Both the position numbers and the translations under genes were made by a program. Of a DNA stretch of 64,000 nt, positions 8,040-15,604 are shown one piece after another. The notes below the pieces were generated by a model that saw only the letters and a program-made list of their open reading frames with translations, was not told where the DNA came from and did no database searches. Source of the stretch: an uncultured Draconibacterium sp. (GTDB lineage: Bacteria; Bacteroidota; Bacteroidia; Bacteroidales; Prolixibacteraceae); the NCBI RefSeq assembly GCF_963677155.1, contig NZ_OY781884.1, positions 2,806,134 to 2,870,133 on the forward strand. The letters run 5' to 3'. The stretch's first letter is position 1. Every line of letters starts with the position of its first letter.

Positions 8040-8610
8040 ATCATTTCACTCTTTTCCAAAAAGAGGAAACTTACATCAATGCAGCTATCCGAAAAGTAAA
8101 TAAAGCAGTTGTTTGAAACTCCGGCCAATCGTCTCTCCATTCCCGAAGGGAGAGACAGGAGAGAGGGTAAAGCCGGGAAGAGAGATTAAAACTTCAGACA
8201 GAGGTTTCACTCTTTTCCAAAAAGAGAAAACTTACCTCAATGCAGCTATCCGAAAAGTAAACAGAGCAGTTGTTTGAAACTCCGGCCAATCGTCTCTCCA
8301 TTCTCGAAGGGAGAGACAGGAGAGAGGGTAAAGACGGAGGAGAGAGGGTAAACCACAAATTTCCATTATAAAAGTATTTTTATTAAATTAGATGCCCATA
8401 ATCCGGTGACACCCAGAACGATTAGCAGCGAGAGATTTTTTTGCCACCCCAGGGATTGAAACAATAAGAATATTAACTGTTTGCAAACGTTTATAAACGC
8501 TTGCAAACGAATAGGTATCTATGAATAAAAACCTTACAGCCATATTAAGTTGTAAGGCTGGTAGCGATATAACAACAATGATGATACACAGTAGTTATGG
8601 TTCATATTGA
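8040..8610. repeat. Long accessory-region repeat, copy C, with internal duplication
   Basis: The 3' two thirds (8214-8610) match copy B at 4107-4495 block for block, including ACACCCAGAACGATTAGCA and CACCCCAGGGATTGAAAC. The part with TTTCACTCTTTTCCAAAAAG, GCAGCTATCCGAAAAGTAAA and GACAGGAGAGAGGGTAAAG occurs twice, starting at 8044 and 8205, a tandem step of 161 bp. GTCTCTCC...GGAGAGAC hairpins occur in each unit. TGCAAACGTTTATA and TATAAACGCTTGCA overlap and each fit the LacI-family operator pattern at 13 of 14 positions. It is non-coding and lies in a 1.38 kb gene-free gap (7914-9295). Confidence 0.8.
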
Positions 8611-8713
8611 ATCCAGGAAGCAAAAAAAGCCACGATTACGGGATTTTTAAGCTAAAAAATGTTTTTTGGGAAGGAATTGAAAACAGAAAAAATGCCGGTT
8701 TAGGCATTTGTCC

Positions 8714-8780
8714 CAGTCGTTGTAACGGTCGGTTACCGTTGAAGCTGGCTTCTTGACGTAAGCAACGTCTGCAACGACTG
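8714..8780. other. Cloverleaf-like inverted-repeat element
   Basis: CAGTCGTTG (8714-8722) pairs perfectly with CAACGACTG (8772-8780). Between them are three further perfect small hairpins: AACGGT (8724-8729) with ACCGTT (8735-8740), GAAGC with GCTTC (8741-8752) and GACGT (8755-8759) with ACGTC (8765-8769). The result is a four-way junction filling nearly every base. It is not a tRNA. Because the fold works on either strand, the transcribed strand is unknown. It could be a structured RNA, a protein-binding cruciform, or part of a dispersed repeat of this lineage. Confidence 0.6.
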
Positions 8781-8933
8781 AAGCGAAGTTCGGGAAAAAA
8801 AATGACAAAGTCAAGTCTTTTATTTCGCGAGCTTCCTGATTTTCAATGAATGAGCAGGGAGAACATTTTACATAAATTCAAAATAAATAATTAGTTTTAA
8901 AGGAAATTTTGAATCAACGAACCGTTTAAAATA

Positions 8934-9092
8934 TTATACGGGCAAAAAGAAAAAAATAAATTTTAAACGGATAAGCCGCTTAAAAACCCGACAATACAGT
9001 GAACTATCCTTATACGAATATAAAGTTAATACCCTGTATTTTAAAGTGGCTTTTAGGGGCAGTGGGCTGGATTCAAAACGCCCGTATTTTAT
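8934..9092. repeat. Long imperfect foldback (inverted repeat)
   Basis: Left and right halves pair in order: TACGGGC (8937-8943) with GCCCGTA (9080-9086), AAGCCGCTTAAAA (8973-8985) with TTTTAAAGTGGCTT (9039-9052), and ATACAG (8994-8999) with CTGTAT (9034-9039). The left half also contains its own hairpin, CCGTTTAAAAT against ATTTTAAACGG. No coding potential is visible. It immediately precedes the attC-like element at 9128 and might be a MITE-like remnant or part of a larger cassette boundary. Confidence 0.5.
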
Positions 9093-9127
9093 TGGAAAAA
9101 GAAGAAAAACAAAAATAAAATACGTAA

Positions 9128-9258
9128 CCATAACAACTTGTATATTTCATACCGGGGACAGGAATTCCCCGGAGCCGGTTTCCCGCGCATTTTTTCCCTT
9201 TTTTATGAAAAGGGGCCATCCCGCAAACCGGTACGAAACATACAATTAAACGTTATAG
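9128..9258 (+). other. attC-like inverted repeat 2
   Basis: CCATAAC (9128-9134) and GTTATAG (9252-9258) are the outer boxes. Next come TTGTATATTTCATACCGG (9138-9155) and CCGGTACGAAACATACAA (9228-9245), which pair with single-base offsets. A nested CCGGGG/CCCCGG hairpin lies at 9152-9172. The element is 131 bp long and ends 37 bp before the TIR gene, the geometry of an integron cassette junction. It contains a short chance ORF on each strand that I do not treat as a gene. Confidence 0.5.
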
Positions 9259-9295
9259 GCAATTTTGAAAATAATACCAACAAATATTAAATATC

Positions 9296-10294
9296 ATGAG
9301 TGAAGTAAAAGAAGAAAAATCAAGTAAGACTATAAAACCTCTTGTTTTTATAAGTCATGACACAAGAGATGCTGAATTAGCAGAAGCATTTAGCAATTTA
9401 CTCAAAAGTGTAAGTGCGGGTGTATTAAAATCTTTTCGCACTTCTGATAAAAAAGGAACTCAAGGAATTGAATACGGCGTTGAATGGTATCCAGAAATAA
9501 TTAAAAATATACAAGATGCTTCAGATGTAGTTTGTTTATTGACTCAACATAGTATTAATAGACCTTGGATTCTTTTTGAAGCAGGAATGGCTAAAGGGAA
9601 ATTAGATACTTCAATTCTTGGCGTTGCATTAGGCATTCCTTTAAAAAGTGCATCAACCGGACCTTTCGCTCAATTTCAAAATTGTGGGGATGATGTAAAT
9701 TCACTTACGAAATTGGTATTTCAGTTGGTAGATAGAATCCCAAATTCTGAACCTGACGAAGAAACTATTAAGTTTCAAGTTGGAAAATTTAAAGAAAAAA
9801 TAAAAGAAATATTAGCAAAGAAAACAGAATCTCTACCTGCTCAAGTTGATGATGATGGGAGCAAAGAAAATTCCTCTGCAAAATTATTTGAAGAAATAAA
9901 AGTGATGTTTCAAGACTTACCGTCAAGGATTGAAAATAATATTCGAATTGATTACAGAGAACAAAAAAGACGTTTTCACCCTATGATGATTGATGACTTA
10001 TGTCACATGACTAAAAATCCAACAGTTGGAATTACGATGGCATTAATTTTATTTCGAAATACATCAATGCCATGGGTTTATGATTTGGGAATTGAACTAA
10101 TGAAAACTCTAAAAAGCAGAAAAACTAAAGCTGATAAAGAAAAAGCGATATTCGAATTTCGCGAAATGATTGAGATGTCAACACATCACCCATTAATGAT
10201 AGATATGCACATGGGGTCAAAAGAAGAACATATGTTTTTCCGTGAAATGCCAAGAGTACTAATTAAAAATATTCAAAGGATATATTTAGATTAA
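9296..10294 (+). CDS. TIR-domain protein, candidate defence effector
   Basis: Residues 15-150 form a bacterial TIR-like domain: KPLVFISHDTRDAELAEAF (strand A and first helix), SDVVCLLTQHSINRPWILFE and then ILGVALGIP. Trp91 and Glu95 (RPWILFEAGMAKG) fit the WxxxE pattern and the catalytic glutamate position of NAD-cleaving TIR proteins. A charged linker (about 150-215) and a helical C-terminal domain of about 115 residues follow (FHPMMIDDLCHMTKNP), which I do not recognise; it may sense a trigger. No signal peptide. NAD degradation in abortive infection is the known role of related proteins, and here an inference. The gene is bracketed by two attC-like elements, so it looks like a mobile single-gene cassette. 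Confidence 0.85.
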   Translation: MSEVKEEKSSKTIKPLVFISHDTRDAELAEAFSNLLKSVSAGVLKSFRTSDKKGTQGIEYGVEWYPEIIKNIQDASDVVCLLTQHSINRPWILFEAGMAKGKLDTSILGVALGIPLKSASTGPFAQFQNCGDDVNSLTKLVFQLVDRIPNSEPDEETIKFQVGKFKEKIKEILAKKTESLPAQVDDDGSKENSSAKLFEEIKVMFQDLPSRIENNIRIDYREQKRRFHPMMIDDLCHMTKNPTVGITMALILFRNTSMPWVYDLGIELMKTLKSRKTKADKEKAIFEFREMIEMSTHHPLMIDMHMGSKEEHMFFREMPRVLIKNIQRIYLD

Positions 10295-10300
10295 AAAACA

Positions 10301-10434
10301 GCCGATAACACGTGGTATAAGGCATGGCTGGGTTCGTGCGGATTCGACAAGTCGAATCTCTTCCCAACCTTAGTTTCGGTCGGATACTCAGACTCTCGTC
10401 TGACCGCCACGACCTCATACCACCACCGTCAGAC
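10301..10434 (+). other. attC-like inverted repeat 3
   Basis: Seven bases after the TIR stop codon, GCCGATAAC (10301-10309) is followed by GTGGTATAAGGCATGGC (10312-10328), which pairs with GCCACGACCTCATACCAC (10406-10423); the right outer box would be GTCAGAC (10428-10434). A better right box, GTTAGCGG, lies further on at 10541-10548. Between them CCGTCAGACTGTCTAAAAA pairs with TTTTTAGACAGACTGCCG (10523-10540). The element may thus be 134 bp, or 248 bp with a nested foldback. The short open frame across 10324-10530 is a by-product of this structured DNA, not a gene. Confidence 0.45.
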
Positions 10435-10635
10435 TGTCTAAAAACCTCTTTCCCTGAAAGAATTATTTGGATAACTGGCTTTAAAAAGAATAAAATATTG
10501 AAATCTCAACGGCTTAATTTTACTTTTTAGACAGACTGCCGTTAGCGGTCATGTAAAAACGTGCCGCGAAAATTGCTGAAAAAAATAATAAATTGACAAT
10601 AAAAGATTTACACATAACCTATAAACCTCAATAGC

Positions 10636-11841
10636 ATGTTTAAAAACTTTCCTAAATATATCACACTGATATTGACGATTACAACTCTATTTACATTATT
10701 GTGCTATTCAATATTTAGTAATCCTTTTCAATTTGATAAAGAACTTCATTATTGGATAATTCGAATATTGACCTACATCTTATTTGCTTATTGGTTAATA
10801 AGTTTAGGAGAAAAAAAAGGGATAAGAACAGAACTGGTTTTTCTTAGCATAATAATAGCAATAATTCCATTTTTATCGACAGATAATAGAATTGCTTACA
10901 ACCTTATACCAATTCAAGACTATATCAATGTAATATGCGTTGGGACTTTTTCTATAACTTCTATTTGGATTATCTTCTATCTTTTTAAAAACAAAACGCT
11001 GTTAGGCTTTTTACTAGTTCTAAATACTATCCTAACAATTTTTATAATGCTTCCATATGGTATTCCAAAATTAGAAAACTTTGGAACAAATTATTCTTGC
11101 CAACCTTTTTATATATTGAATGATTATTCTCCTTTTGAACATCGTGACTTAGGTTCATTTGCAGTATTTCTTGATATTAGATTTTTATCATCGATAATTT
11201 TTTCTTTATACATAATAATCTTAAGCTTTAGTCAGACTGTTCGAATAAGTTATGAAGACAATTATGGCGAAAAAATATTATACACAGAAAACTCGATAGT
11301 GCAGTTTTTACAAGCAGGAGTATACTTCACATGGAAGATAATTCAGCGAATAATATTCTTTGGTAGAAATTTCTTAAAAGCTATTGTTTTTAATATTTGG
11401 AATCAAATTAAAAAAAGTATCAGAAGTTACATTATTGCGATTACTATTCTTAGTGCATTCATTATCCCAAAGTTAATTATGAATATAAGTGTTAATACAT
11501 ATAACAATATCCAATACTCAAAAATATCTATTCCATCATTTGAGCAAATAGTTCTGGTAATTCTTTTAAGCGTTCTTGTCTTAATTCCGATAATCTTAGT
11601 AAAGCTTCTAAAATCAAATTTTGAACCTTTTCAAATGCACAAGCTGAATGCATTCGAGAGACCTGCATTATTTACACCAATCTACATTATTCTTTTTAGT
11701 TTAGGATTAACTTCATTGATAAATGGATTTTGGGAAAGACATTATGGTAATTATTTCATTTTCTTTTCTGGTGTGTTAATTTATGCTGCAACTTGGGGAT
11801 TTATTAAGCATCGAAAAGGTATAAGAAATAACAATTCGTGA
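10636..11841 (+). CDS. Polytopic membrane protein of unknown function
   Basis: The 401-residue protein has about nine hydrophobic membrane segments: the first at 8-28, a cluster of five to about residue 142, one near 180-200, then a cytoplasmic-type stretch (205-260) and a second cluster from about 262 to 393. The C-terminus KHRKGIRNNNS is basic and so probably cytoplasmic. I recognise no family or catalytic motif. Codon use is very AT-rich, as in the TIR gene upstream. It lies between attC-like elements 3 and 4 and may be another cassette gene; a membrane partner for a defence system is possible but unsupported. Confidence 0.7.
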   Translation: MFKNFPKYITLILTITTLFTLLCYSIFSNPFQFDKELHYWIIRILTYILFAYWLISLGEKKGIRTELVFLSIIIAIIPFLSTDNRIAYNLIPIQDYINVICVGTFSITSIWIIFYLFKNKTLLGFLLVLNTILTIFIMLPYGIPKLENFGTNYSCQPFYILNDYSPFEHRDLGSFAVFLDIRFLSSIIFSLYIIILSFSQTVRISYEDNYGEKILYTENSIVQFLQAGVYFTWKIIQRIIFFGRNFLKAIVFNIWNQIKKSIRSYIIAITILSAFIIPKLIMNISVNTYNNIQYSKISIPSFEQIVLVILLSVLVLIPIILVKLLKSNFEPFQMHKLNAFERPALFTPIYIILFSLGLTSLINGFWERHYGNYFIFFSGVLIYAATWGFIKHRKGIRNNNS

Positions 11842-11864
11842 TGACTAAAATAATAAAACACGAA

Positions 11865-11996
11865 CCGCTAACATTTTATAAATTCCATGGCGGTTTCAGT
11901 GGTATGTGAGCAGCGGATTTCCGCTTAATCTCTCGTCCTTACCCGGACAGAGAGTCAAACGCAATCCGCTATGTAACTTATGATTTTCCGTTGCCA
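11865..11996 (+). other. attC-like inverted repeat 4
   Basis: CCGCTAAC (11865-11872) lies 23 bp after the stop codon of the membrane-protein gene and GTTGCCA (11990-11996) closes the element. TATAAATTCCATGGCGG (11878-11894) pairs with CCGCTATGTAACTTATG (11966-11982) with few mismatches. The loop contains an AGCGG/CCGCT hairpin (11912-11925). Length 132 bp agrees with the other three copies. The 280 bp that follow up to the next gene hold another inverted repeat, GCAGCATTTCAAT with ATTGAAAT and ATGCTGC, and no gene. Confidence 0.5.
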
Positions 11997-12276
11997 ACAA
12001 ACCTCTTTTCATAAAATCAACTATCAGAATCGCTGGCTTCAAAAGAATAACCTCCAATAAATAAAAAAACACCCCAGCAGCATTTCAATTCCCTATCACT
12101 TCTAAAAAAGTCATTGAAATTATTGATTGTCAACATGCTGCAAAACATAGCATAAGTTTAATAAGCGCCGTAAATTGTACTTAGGTTATTCCCTTATAGT
12201 GCACAATCTGCAACTAATCAGGTTTCTGCATTTGGAGATTAACCACAAACAACACAATAAATAAATTATAATTATT

Positions 12277-13029
12277 ATGCTTATGTCTAGTAAATCAGAA
12301 ACCGGCCATGCTGTTAATGTGGCCAACTTCAACGAACTAATTTCTTTTGTAAGAGGCTACGGAGAAGCCTACAACCCATCAAACAATGCTATTGCTTTAA
12401 GCACGTTGCAAACAGTGGCAAGTAATAGCGAGGCAACCCTCGAAGCTATTTACACAGCGCAGGGGTCATACAACAATGCCGTTGCAGCGCGCGAAGTAGA
12501 TTTTGATCCGCTAAGCAAACTGGTTACCCGCATAATGAACATGCTAAAAGTATCGGGCGTTAGCCAGGAGGTATACGACAGTGTGAATACCGTAGCCCGA
12601 AAAATTAAAGGACAACGGGCCACAACCAAAGCCACAACTACAGTACCCGAAGAGGAGGGAGAGGAGGCTCCCAAAACGAAAAAACACTCTACCTCGCAAA
12701 TGAGCTACGACAGCCGCGAAGAAAACTTCGCCAAGTTAATTCAACTGCTGGCGGCCATTCCCGAGTACGCCCCTAATGAAGAGGAACTGCAAGTAGCAAC
12801 ACTTACTACGCTCAGCAACAACCTGCAGGAAAAAAACAATGATGTAATTAACGCCGAAGTACCGCTAAGTAACGCACGTATTGCCCGCGACAAGGTATTG
12901 TATGCACCTAAAACCGGACTGGTAGAAACAGCCGGAAATGTAAAAACTTATGTAAAAGCCATATTTGGCGCAACAAGTCGGCAATACAAACAAATCAGCA
13001 AACTAAGATTTGTTAAAATAATCTCATAA
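12277..13029 (+). CDS. Bacteroidota hypothetical protein
   Basis: The 250-residue protein begins SKSETGHAVNVANFNELISF and reads as a mostly helical, soluble protein. A low-complexity acidic/Thr-rich linker (about 115-138, TTVPEEEGEEAP) separates two similar helical halves; both halves contain an alanine- and asparagine-rich helix with a YNNAVAAREVDFDPLSKLV or NDVINAEVPLSNARIARDKV type ending, suggesting an internal duplication. No signal peptide or membrane segment. I recall similar conserved hypothetical proteins in other Bacteroidota but no known function. Its codon use is more GC-rich than that of the gene downstream, so the two need not share an origin. ATG 12277 or ATG 12283 are both possible starts. 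Confidence 0.75.
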   Translation: MLMSSKSETGHAVNVANFNELISFVRGYGEAYNPSNNAIALSTLQTVASNSEATLEAIYTAQGSYNNAVAAREVDFDPLSKLVTRIMNMLKVSGVSQEVYDSVNTVARKIKGQRATTKATTTVPEEEGEEAPKTKKHSTSQMSYDSREENFAKLIQLLAAIPEYAPNEEELQVATLTTLSNNLQEKNNDVINAEVPLSNARIARDKVLYAPKTGLVETAGNVKTYVKAIFGATSRQYKQISKLRFVKIIS

Positions 13030-13036
13030 ATGTGAA

Positions 13037-13067
13037 TGATCGGTCCGGTTATACAAATAGCCGGATC
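13037..13067 (+). terminator. Possible terminator after the 12277 gene
   Basis: CGGTCCGG and CCGGATCG form an 8-bp stem with one G-U pair, starting about 10 bp after the stop codon. No long T run follows, so termination may be weak or factor-dependent. Confidence 0.45.
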
Positions 13068-13103
13068 GATTATCGTATTTAACTAACATCCTCAGCAATA
13101 AGT

Positions 13104-13313
13104 CAACTTAATAGTAAGAAAGGACAACCTTGATTTTAAATAAATCAACTTACACTTTCAATAAAATGACTTATACTTTAAACAAATCAACTTACATTAA
13201 CAATAAACCAACTTACATATTCAAGAAATCAACTTTCACTTCTGAAAAATCAACTTATACTTTCAATAAAGCAACTTAATTATAAAAACAACCAATTTAC
13301 TCCTTCATTAAAG
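13104..13313. repeat. Ten direct repeats with exact 21-bp spacing
   Basis: The core CAACTTA (or one-base variants CAACCTT, TGACTTA, CAACTTT, CAATTTA) starts at 13104, 13125, 13146, 13167, 13188, 13209, 13230, 13251, 13272 and 13293, always 21 bp apart. The surrounding consensus is roughly AAATCAACTTACACTTTCAAT. The rest of each unit is degenerate but never changes length. One + frame stays open across units 3 to 8 and reads heptads like KSTYTFN, with no convincing start. The array ends 25 bp before the 405-residue gene at 13338. It resembles iterons or a cooperative operator. Confidence 0.85.
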
Positions 13314-13337
13314 ACATTATAACCAAACACAAACCCA

Positions 13338-14555
13338 ATGAAAGGCAGAAAAAAGAAAAACAATACACAACAATTAAAACAAGAGCTTAATCACCAACAC
13401 AATCTGTTTTACAAGCGGCTAAAATATAATATGAGCCTGATAGGCGATGCCCGCGCACTCGATACTTTTGATAAAATAGAGAAAAAGCTATTGCATCATT
13501 GCCGTATACGTCCCTACAAAATAGTTAATGCCGAAAAGGAAGAGAAGAAACTAAGCGCTAAAGAAATCCGCTTTGTAAATACATATCTAAGCGATCTCTT
13601 AACTAACAACCATATAGAGCTGGCCGGCAAAAAAATAAGCCTGTACGATTTCTCATTTTATATTGAAACACTTTATTTCTACTATCGGAATGCAGAAAAT
13701 CAGAATAACATCAAATTTCGTTCGTATTTTCCCGTATTCGAAACCAAAGAATTTGAAGAACGACGTTTTGATGTTTATTATAAATTCACAGGATATCTTG
13801 AAAAACTTGCATGGTCGTATTCCAATCTTACAAACTATACTATTCGTTTTGTAAAACAGGAATGCAATAAAAGTTTGAGCCTGTCTGACCTGACACCTTT
13901 CTTTAATAATTACCACATCGAGGCCCGAAGAATTGACAAAGAAATATGGAAAAAGGATAACAATCCCAGAACAATATATCATCTCTTTCTGAATACACAA
14001 CAGCAATTTGTTCCTTTCGAGGTGAAAGCAGAATATTTCGGAATTAACTCAATGATGCATAACCTTAGTATAAAAGTATACATACAAAAACATGCCATAA
14101 CCCGAATAAAAGAGCGGTTGGGAATACATTTCTGGCACATGAGTTATTCGTTGGTAGTAATAGCCATGTGCAACAAACCCATTGAGATAGAAACCGGTAA
14201 AAGTTTTCTATTTCCGGTAACCTACGGAAAAATTAAGGTTGGTTATCTGAAAGCCGAATTAACGGGCAATAAACTGGTAATCCTTACCTTCCTGTTTTTA
14301 ACAAATAATGGCACTCCCGAAGGACAAAAACTAAATAATATAGGTTTGGAAAAGGAAGATAAAAAATACCTTGGCATTGATAAACTCGACATATTTATAA
14401 ACTCGGATATTAAGAATGATGAGCGCTTAACACAATTATTTAAAAGCGCAGATTGTGGTGATTTATTCAAGCTCGACAAAACATTAATTAATAAACACAA
14501 CTCAGAAGAAGTAGCGCGTGCCGCATTTTTAAACCACTACCTCGGTATCAACTAA
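13338..14555 (+). CDS. Orphan protein downstream of the 21-bp repeat array
   Basis: The 405-residue soluble protein starts with a very basic segment MKGRKKKNNTQQLKQELNHQ. The middle (about 100-200) is rich in aromatic residues (FSFYIETLYFYYRNAE). From about 240 it has HAITRIKERLG (252-262), a pattern seen in RelE-like toxin families such as DUF4258/BrnT, followed by a beta-rich domain (GKIKVGYLKAELTGNKLVI, TFLFLTNNGTPEGQK) and GLEKEDKKYLGIDKLD. I recall lineage-specific homologues in Bacteroidota but no assigned function. AT-rich codons contrast with the gene before it. The basic N-terminus and the direct repeats just upstream would suit a DNA-binding protein acting on its own control region; that is inference. 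Confidence 0.75.
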   Translation: MKGRKKKNNTQQLKQELNHQHNLFYKRLKYNMSLIGDARALDTFDKIEKKLLHHCRIRPYKIVNAEKEEKKLSAKEIRFVNTYLSDLLTNNHIELAGKKISLYDFSFYIETLYFYYRNAENQNNIKFRSYFPVFETKEFEERRFDVYYKFTGYLEKLAWSYSNLTNYTIRFVKQECNKSLSLSDLTPFFNNYHIEARRIDKEIWKKDNNPRTIYHLFLNTQQQFVPFEVKAEYFGINSMMHNLSIKVYIQKHAITRIKERLGIHFWHMSYSLVVIAMCNKPIEIETGKSFLFPVTYGKIKVGYLKAELTGNKLVILTFLFLTNNGTPEGQKLNNIGLEKEDKKYLGIDKLDIFINSDIKNDERLTQLFKSADCGDLFKLDKTLINKHNSEEVARAAFLNHYLGIN

Positions 14556-14744
14556 ATGAATCCTGAAAATTAAAGTAATACCTGAAAAACATAGCAAGGT
14601 TAACCTAAACAACCCACAGCTACCGCGCCAATCCCTTCGCCTGTTAATAATTTCGGCTACAATCAGCAAAATCAACGTCATCAGCGTTCCAGTTCTTTAA
14701 TTGCCAGGCATCAATAACTGTTAACTGCAACTGGATACTGCCAA

Positions 14745-15512
14745 CTAAACCCCGCCTTCGAGCCAATGCTTAAAGCTTTTTACTTTTTCGCGGGCCACAA
14801 GGAAATCGTCGTCGTTGCCCTGTTGTACCTTTAGTTTCAAACGCGAATTACTGTAGGCAATTACATCGCTGATACATTTTAAAGCCACTAAATATTTGCG
14901 GTTAATGCGGAAAAACACATTCGGATCAACCATCGTTTCCACCAGTTCCAGGCTTTGGTCGAGCAGATAATCTTTGCCATCCGACACTTTGGCGTAAGTA
15001 CCTTTCTCGAAACTGTAGAAATACAGCACATTGGCAGTCTCAATTACCCGAAGATGCGTACCCACTTTCACCAGAAAACGCTCTTTGTAGTTTTTCTTTT
15101 TCAGCGAAGCCACCATTTCGTGCAGCACATCGGGAGTAAAGGACGAAGTTGCCGGTTGGGCTAGCTGCGCAAACTTATCGAGTGCCTTTTTTAGCTCTTC
15201 GCGTTCAATGGGTTTTAATAAATAGTCTACACTGTTCACTTTAAAAGCACGAATGGCATAATTGTCGTAAGCCGTGGTAAAAATTACGGGCTGCTTAAAG
15301 TTACATTGTTCAAATATTTCAAAACTCAGTCCGTCGCCCAGCTGAATATCAAAAAATGCCAGCTCAGGCGCTTCGTTGTTTTGCAACCATTCAACCGTAG
15401 CTTTTACGGTATCGCAAACAGCCATAATTTTTGCTTCCGGTTGTAAGGCAGAAATATGAGCAGCCAACTGTGCCGCTGCCAATGGTTCGTCTTCTACTAT
15501 CAGTATTTTCAT
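14745..15512 (-). CDS. LytTR family response regulator
   Basis: The 255-residue protein has an N-terminal receiver domain (1-120) with acidic pocket EDE (7-9), phosphoacceptor Asp55 in FFDIQL, Thr at TTAYD and Lys in LLKP. A LytTR DNA-binding domain (about 143-250) follows, with FLVKVGTHLRVIETANVLYF and NRKYLVAL. It should act with the LytS-type kinase encoded upstream at 16409, which is on the same strand. The two genes are now about 900 bp apart because a tandem repeat array lies between them, so co-transcription is uncertain. The 190 bp between its stop and the + strand gene hold no gene. Confidence 0.95.
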   Translation of the reverse strand: MKILIVEDEPLAAAQLAAHISALQPEAKIMAVCDTVKATVEWLQNNEAPELAFFDIQLGDGLSFEIFEQCNFKQPVIFTTAYDNYAIRAFKVNSVDYLLKPIEREELKKALDKFAQLAQPATSSFTPDVLHEMVASLKKKNYKERFLVKVGTHLRVIETANVLYFYSFEKGTYAKVSDGKDYLLDQSLELVETMVDPNVFFRINRKYLVALKCISDVIAYSNSRLKLKVQQGNDDDFLVAREKVKSFKHWLEGGV

Positions 15513-15604
15513 TTTATCTAACTACAAATTGCAAGTTACAAGCCTCAGGTAATTTTATTAAAGCATTTTCTATATTAAAGCATTCACGCATACAAAACTC
15601 CCTT

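Noticed and set aside
9046..9249. 67-residue + strand open frame ahead of the TIR gene
   Set aside because: It runs through a foldback and an attC-like element; its low-complexity sequence follows those structures.
10324..10530. 68-residue + strand open frame after the TIR gene
   Set aside because: It lies wholly within the inverted-repeat element, has no homology-like features and its composition follows the hairpin arms.
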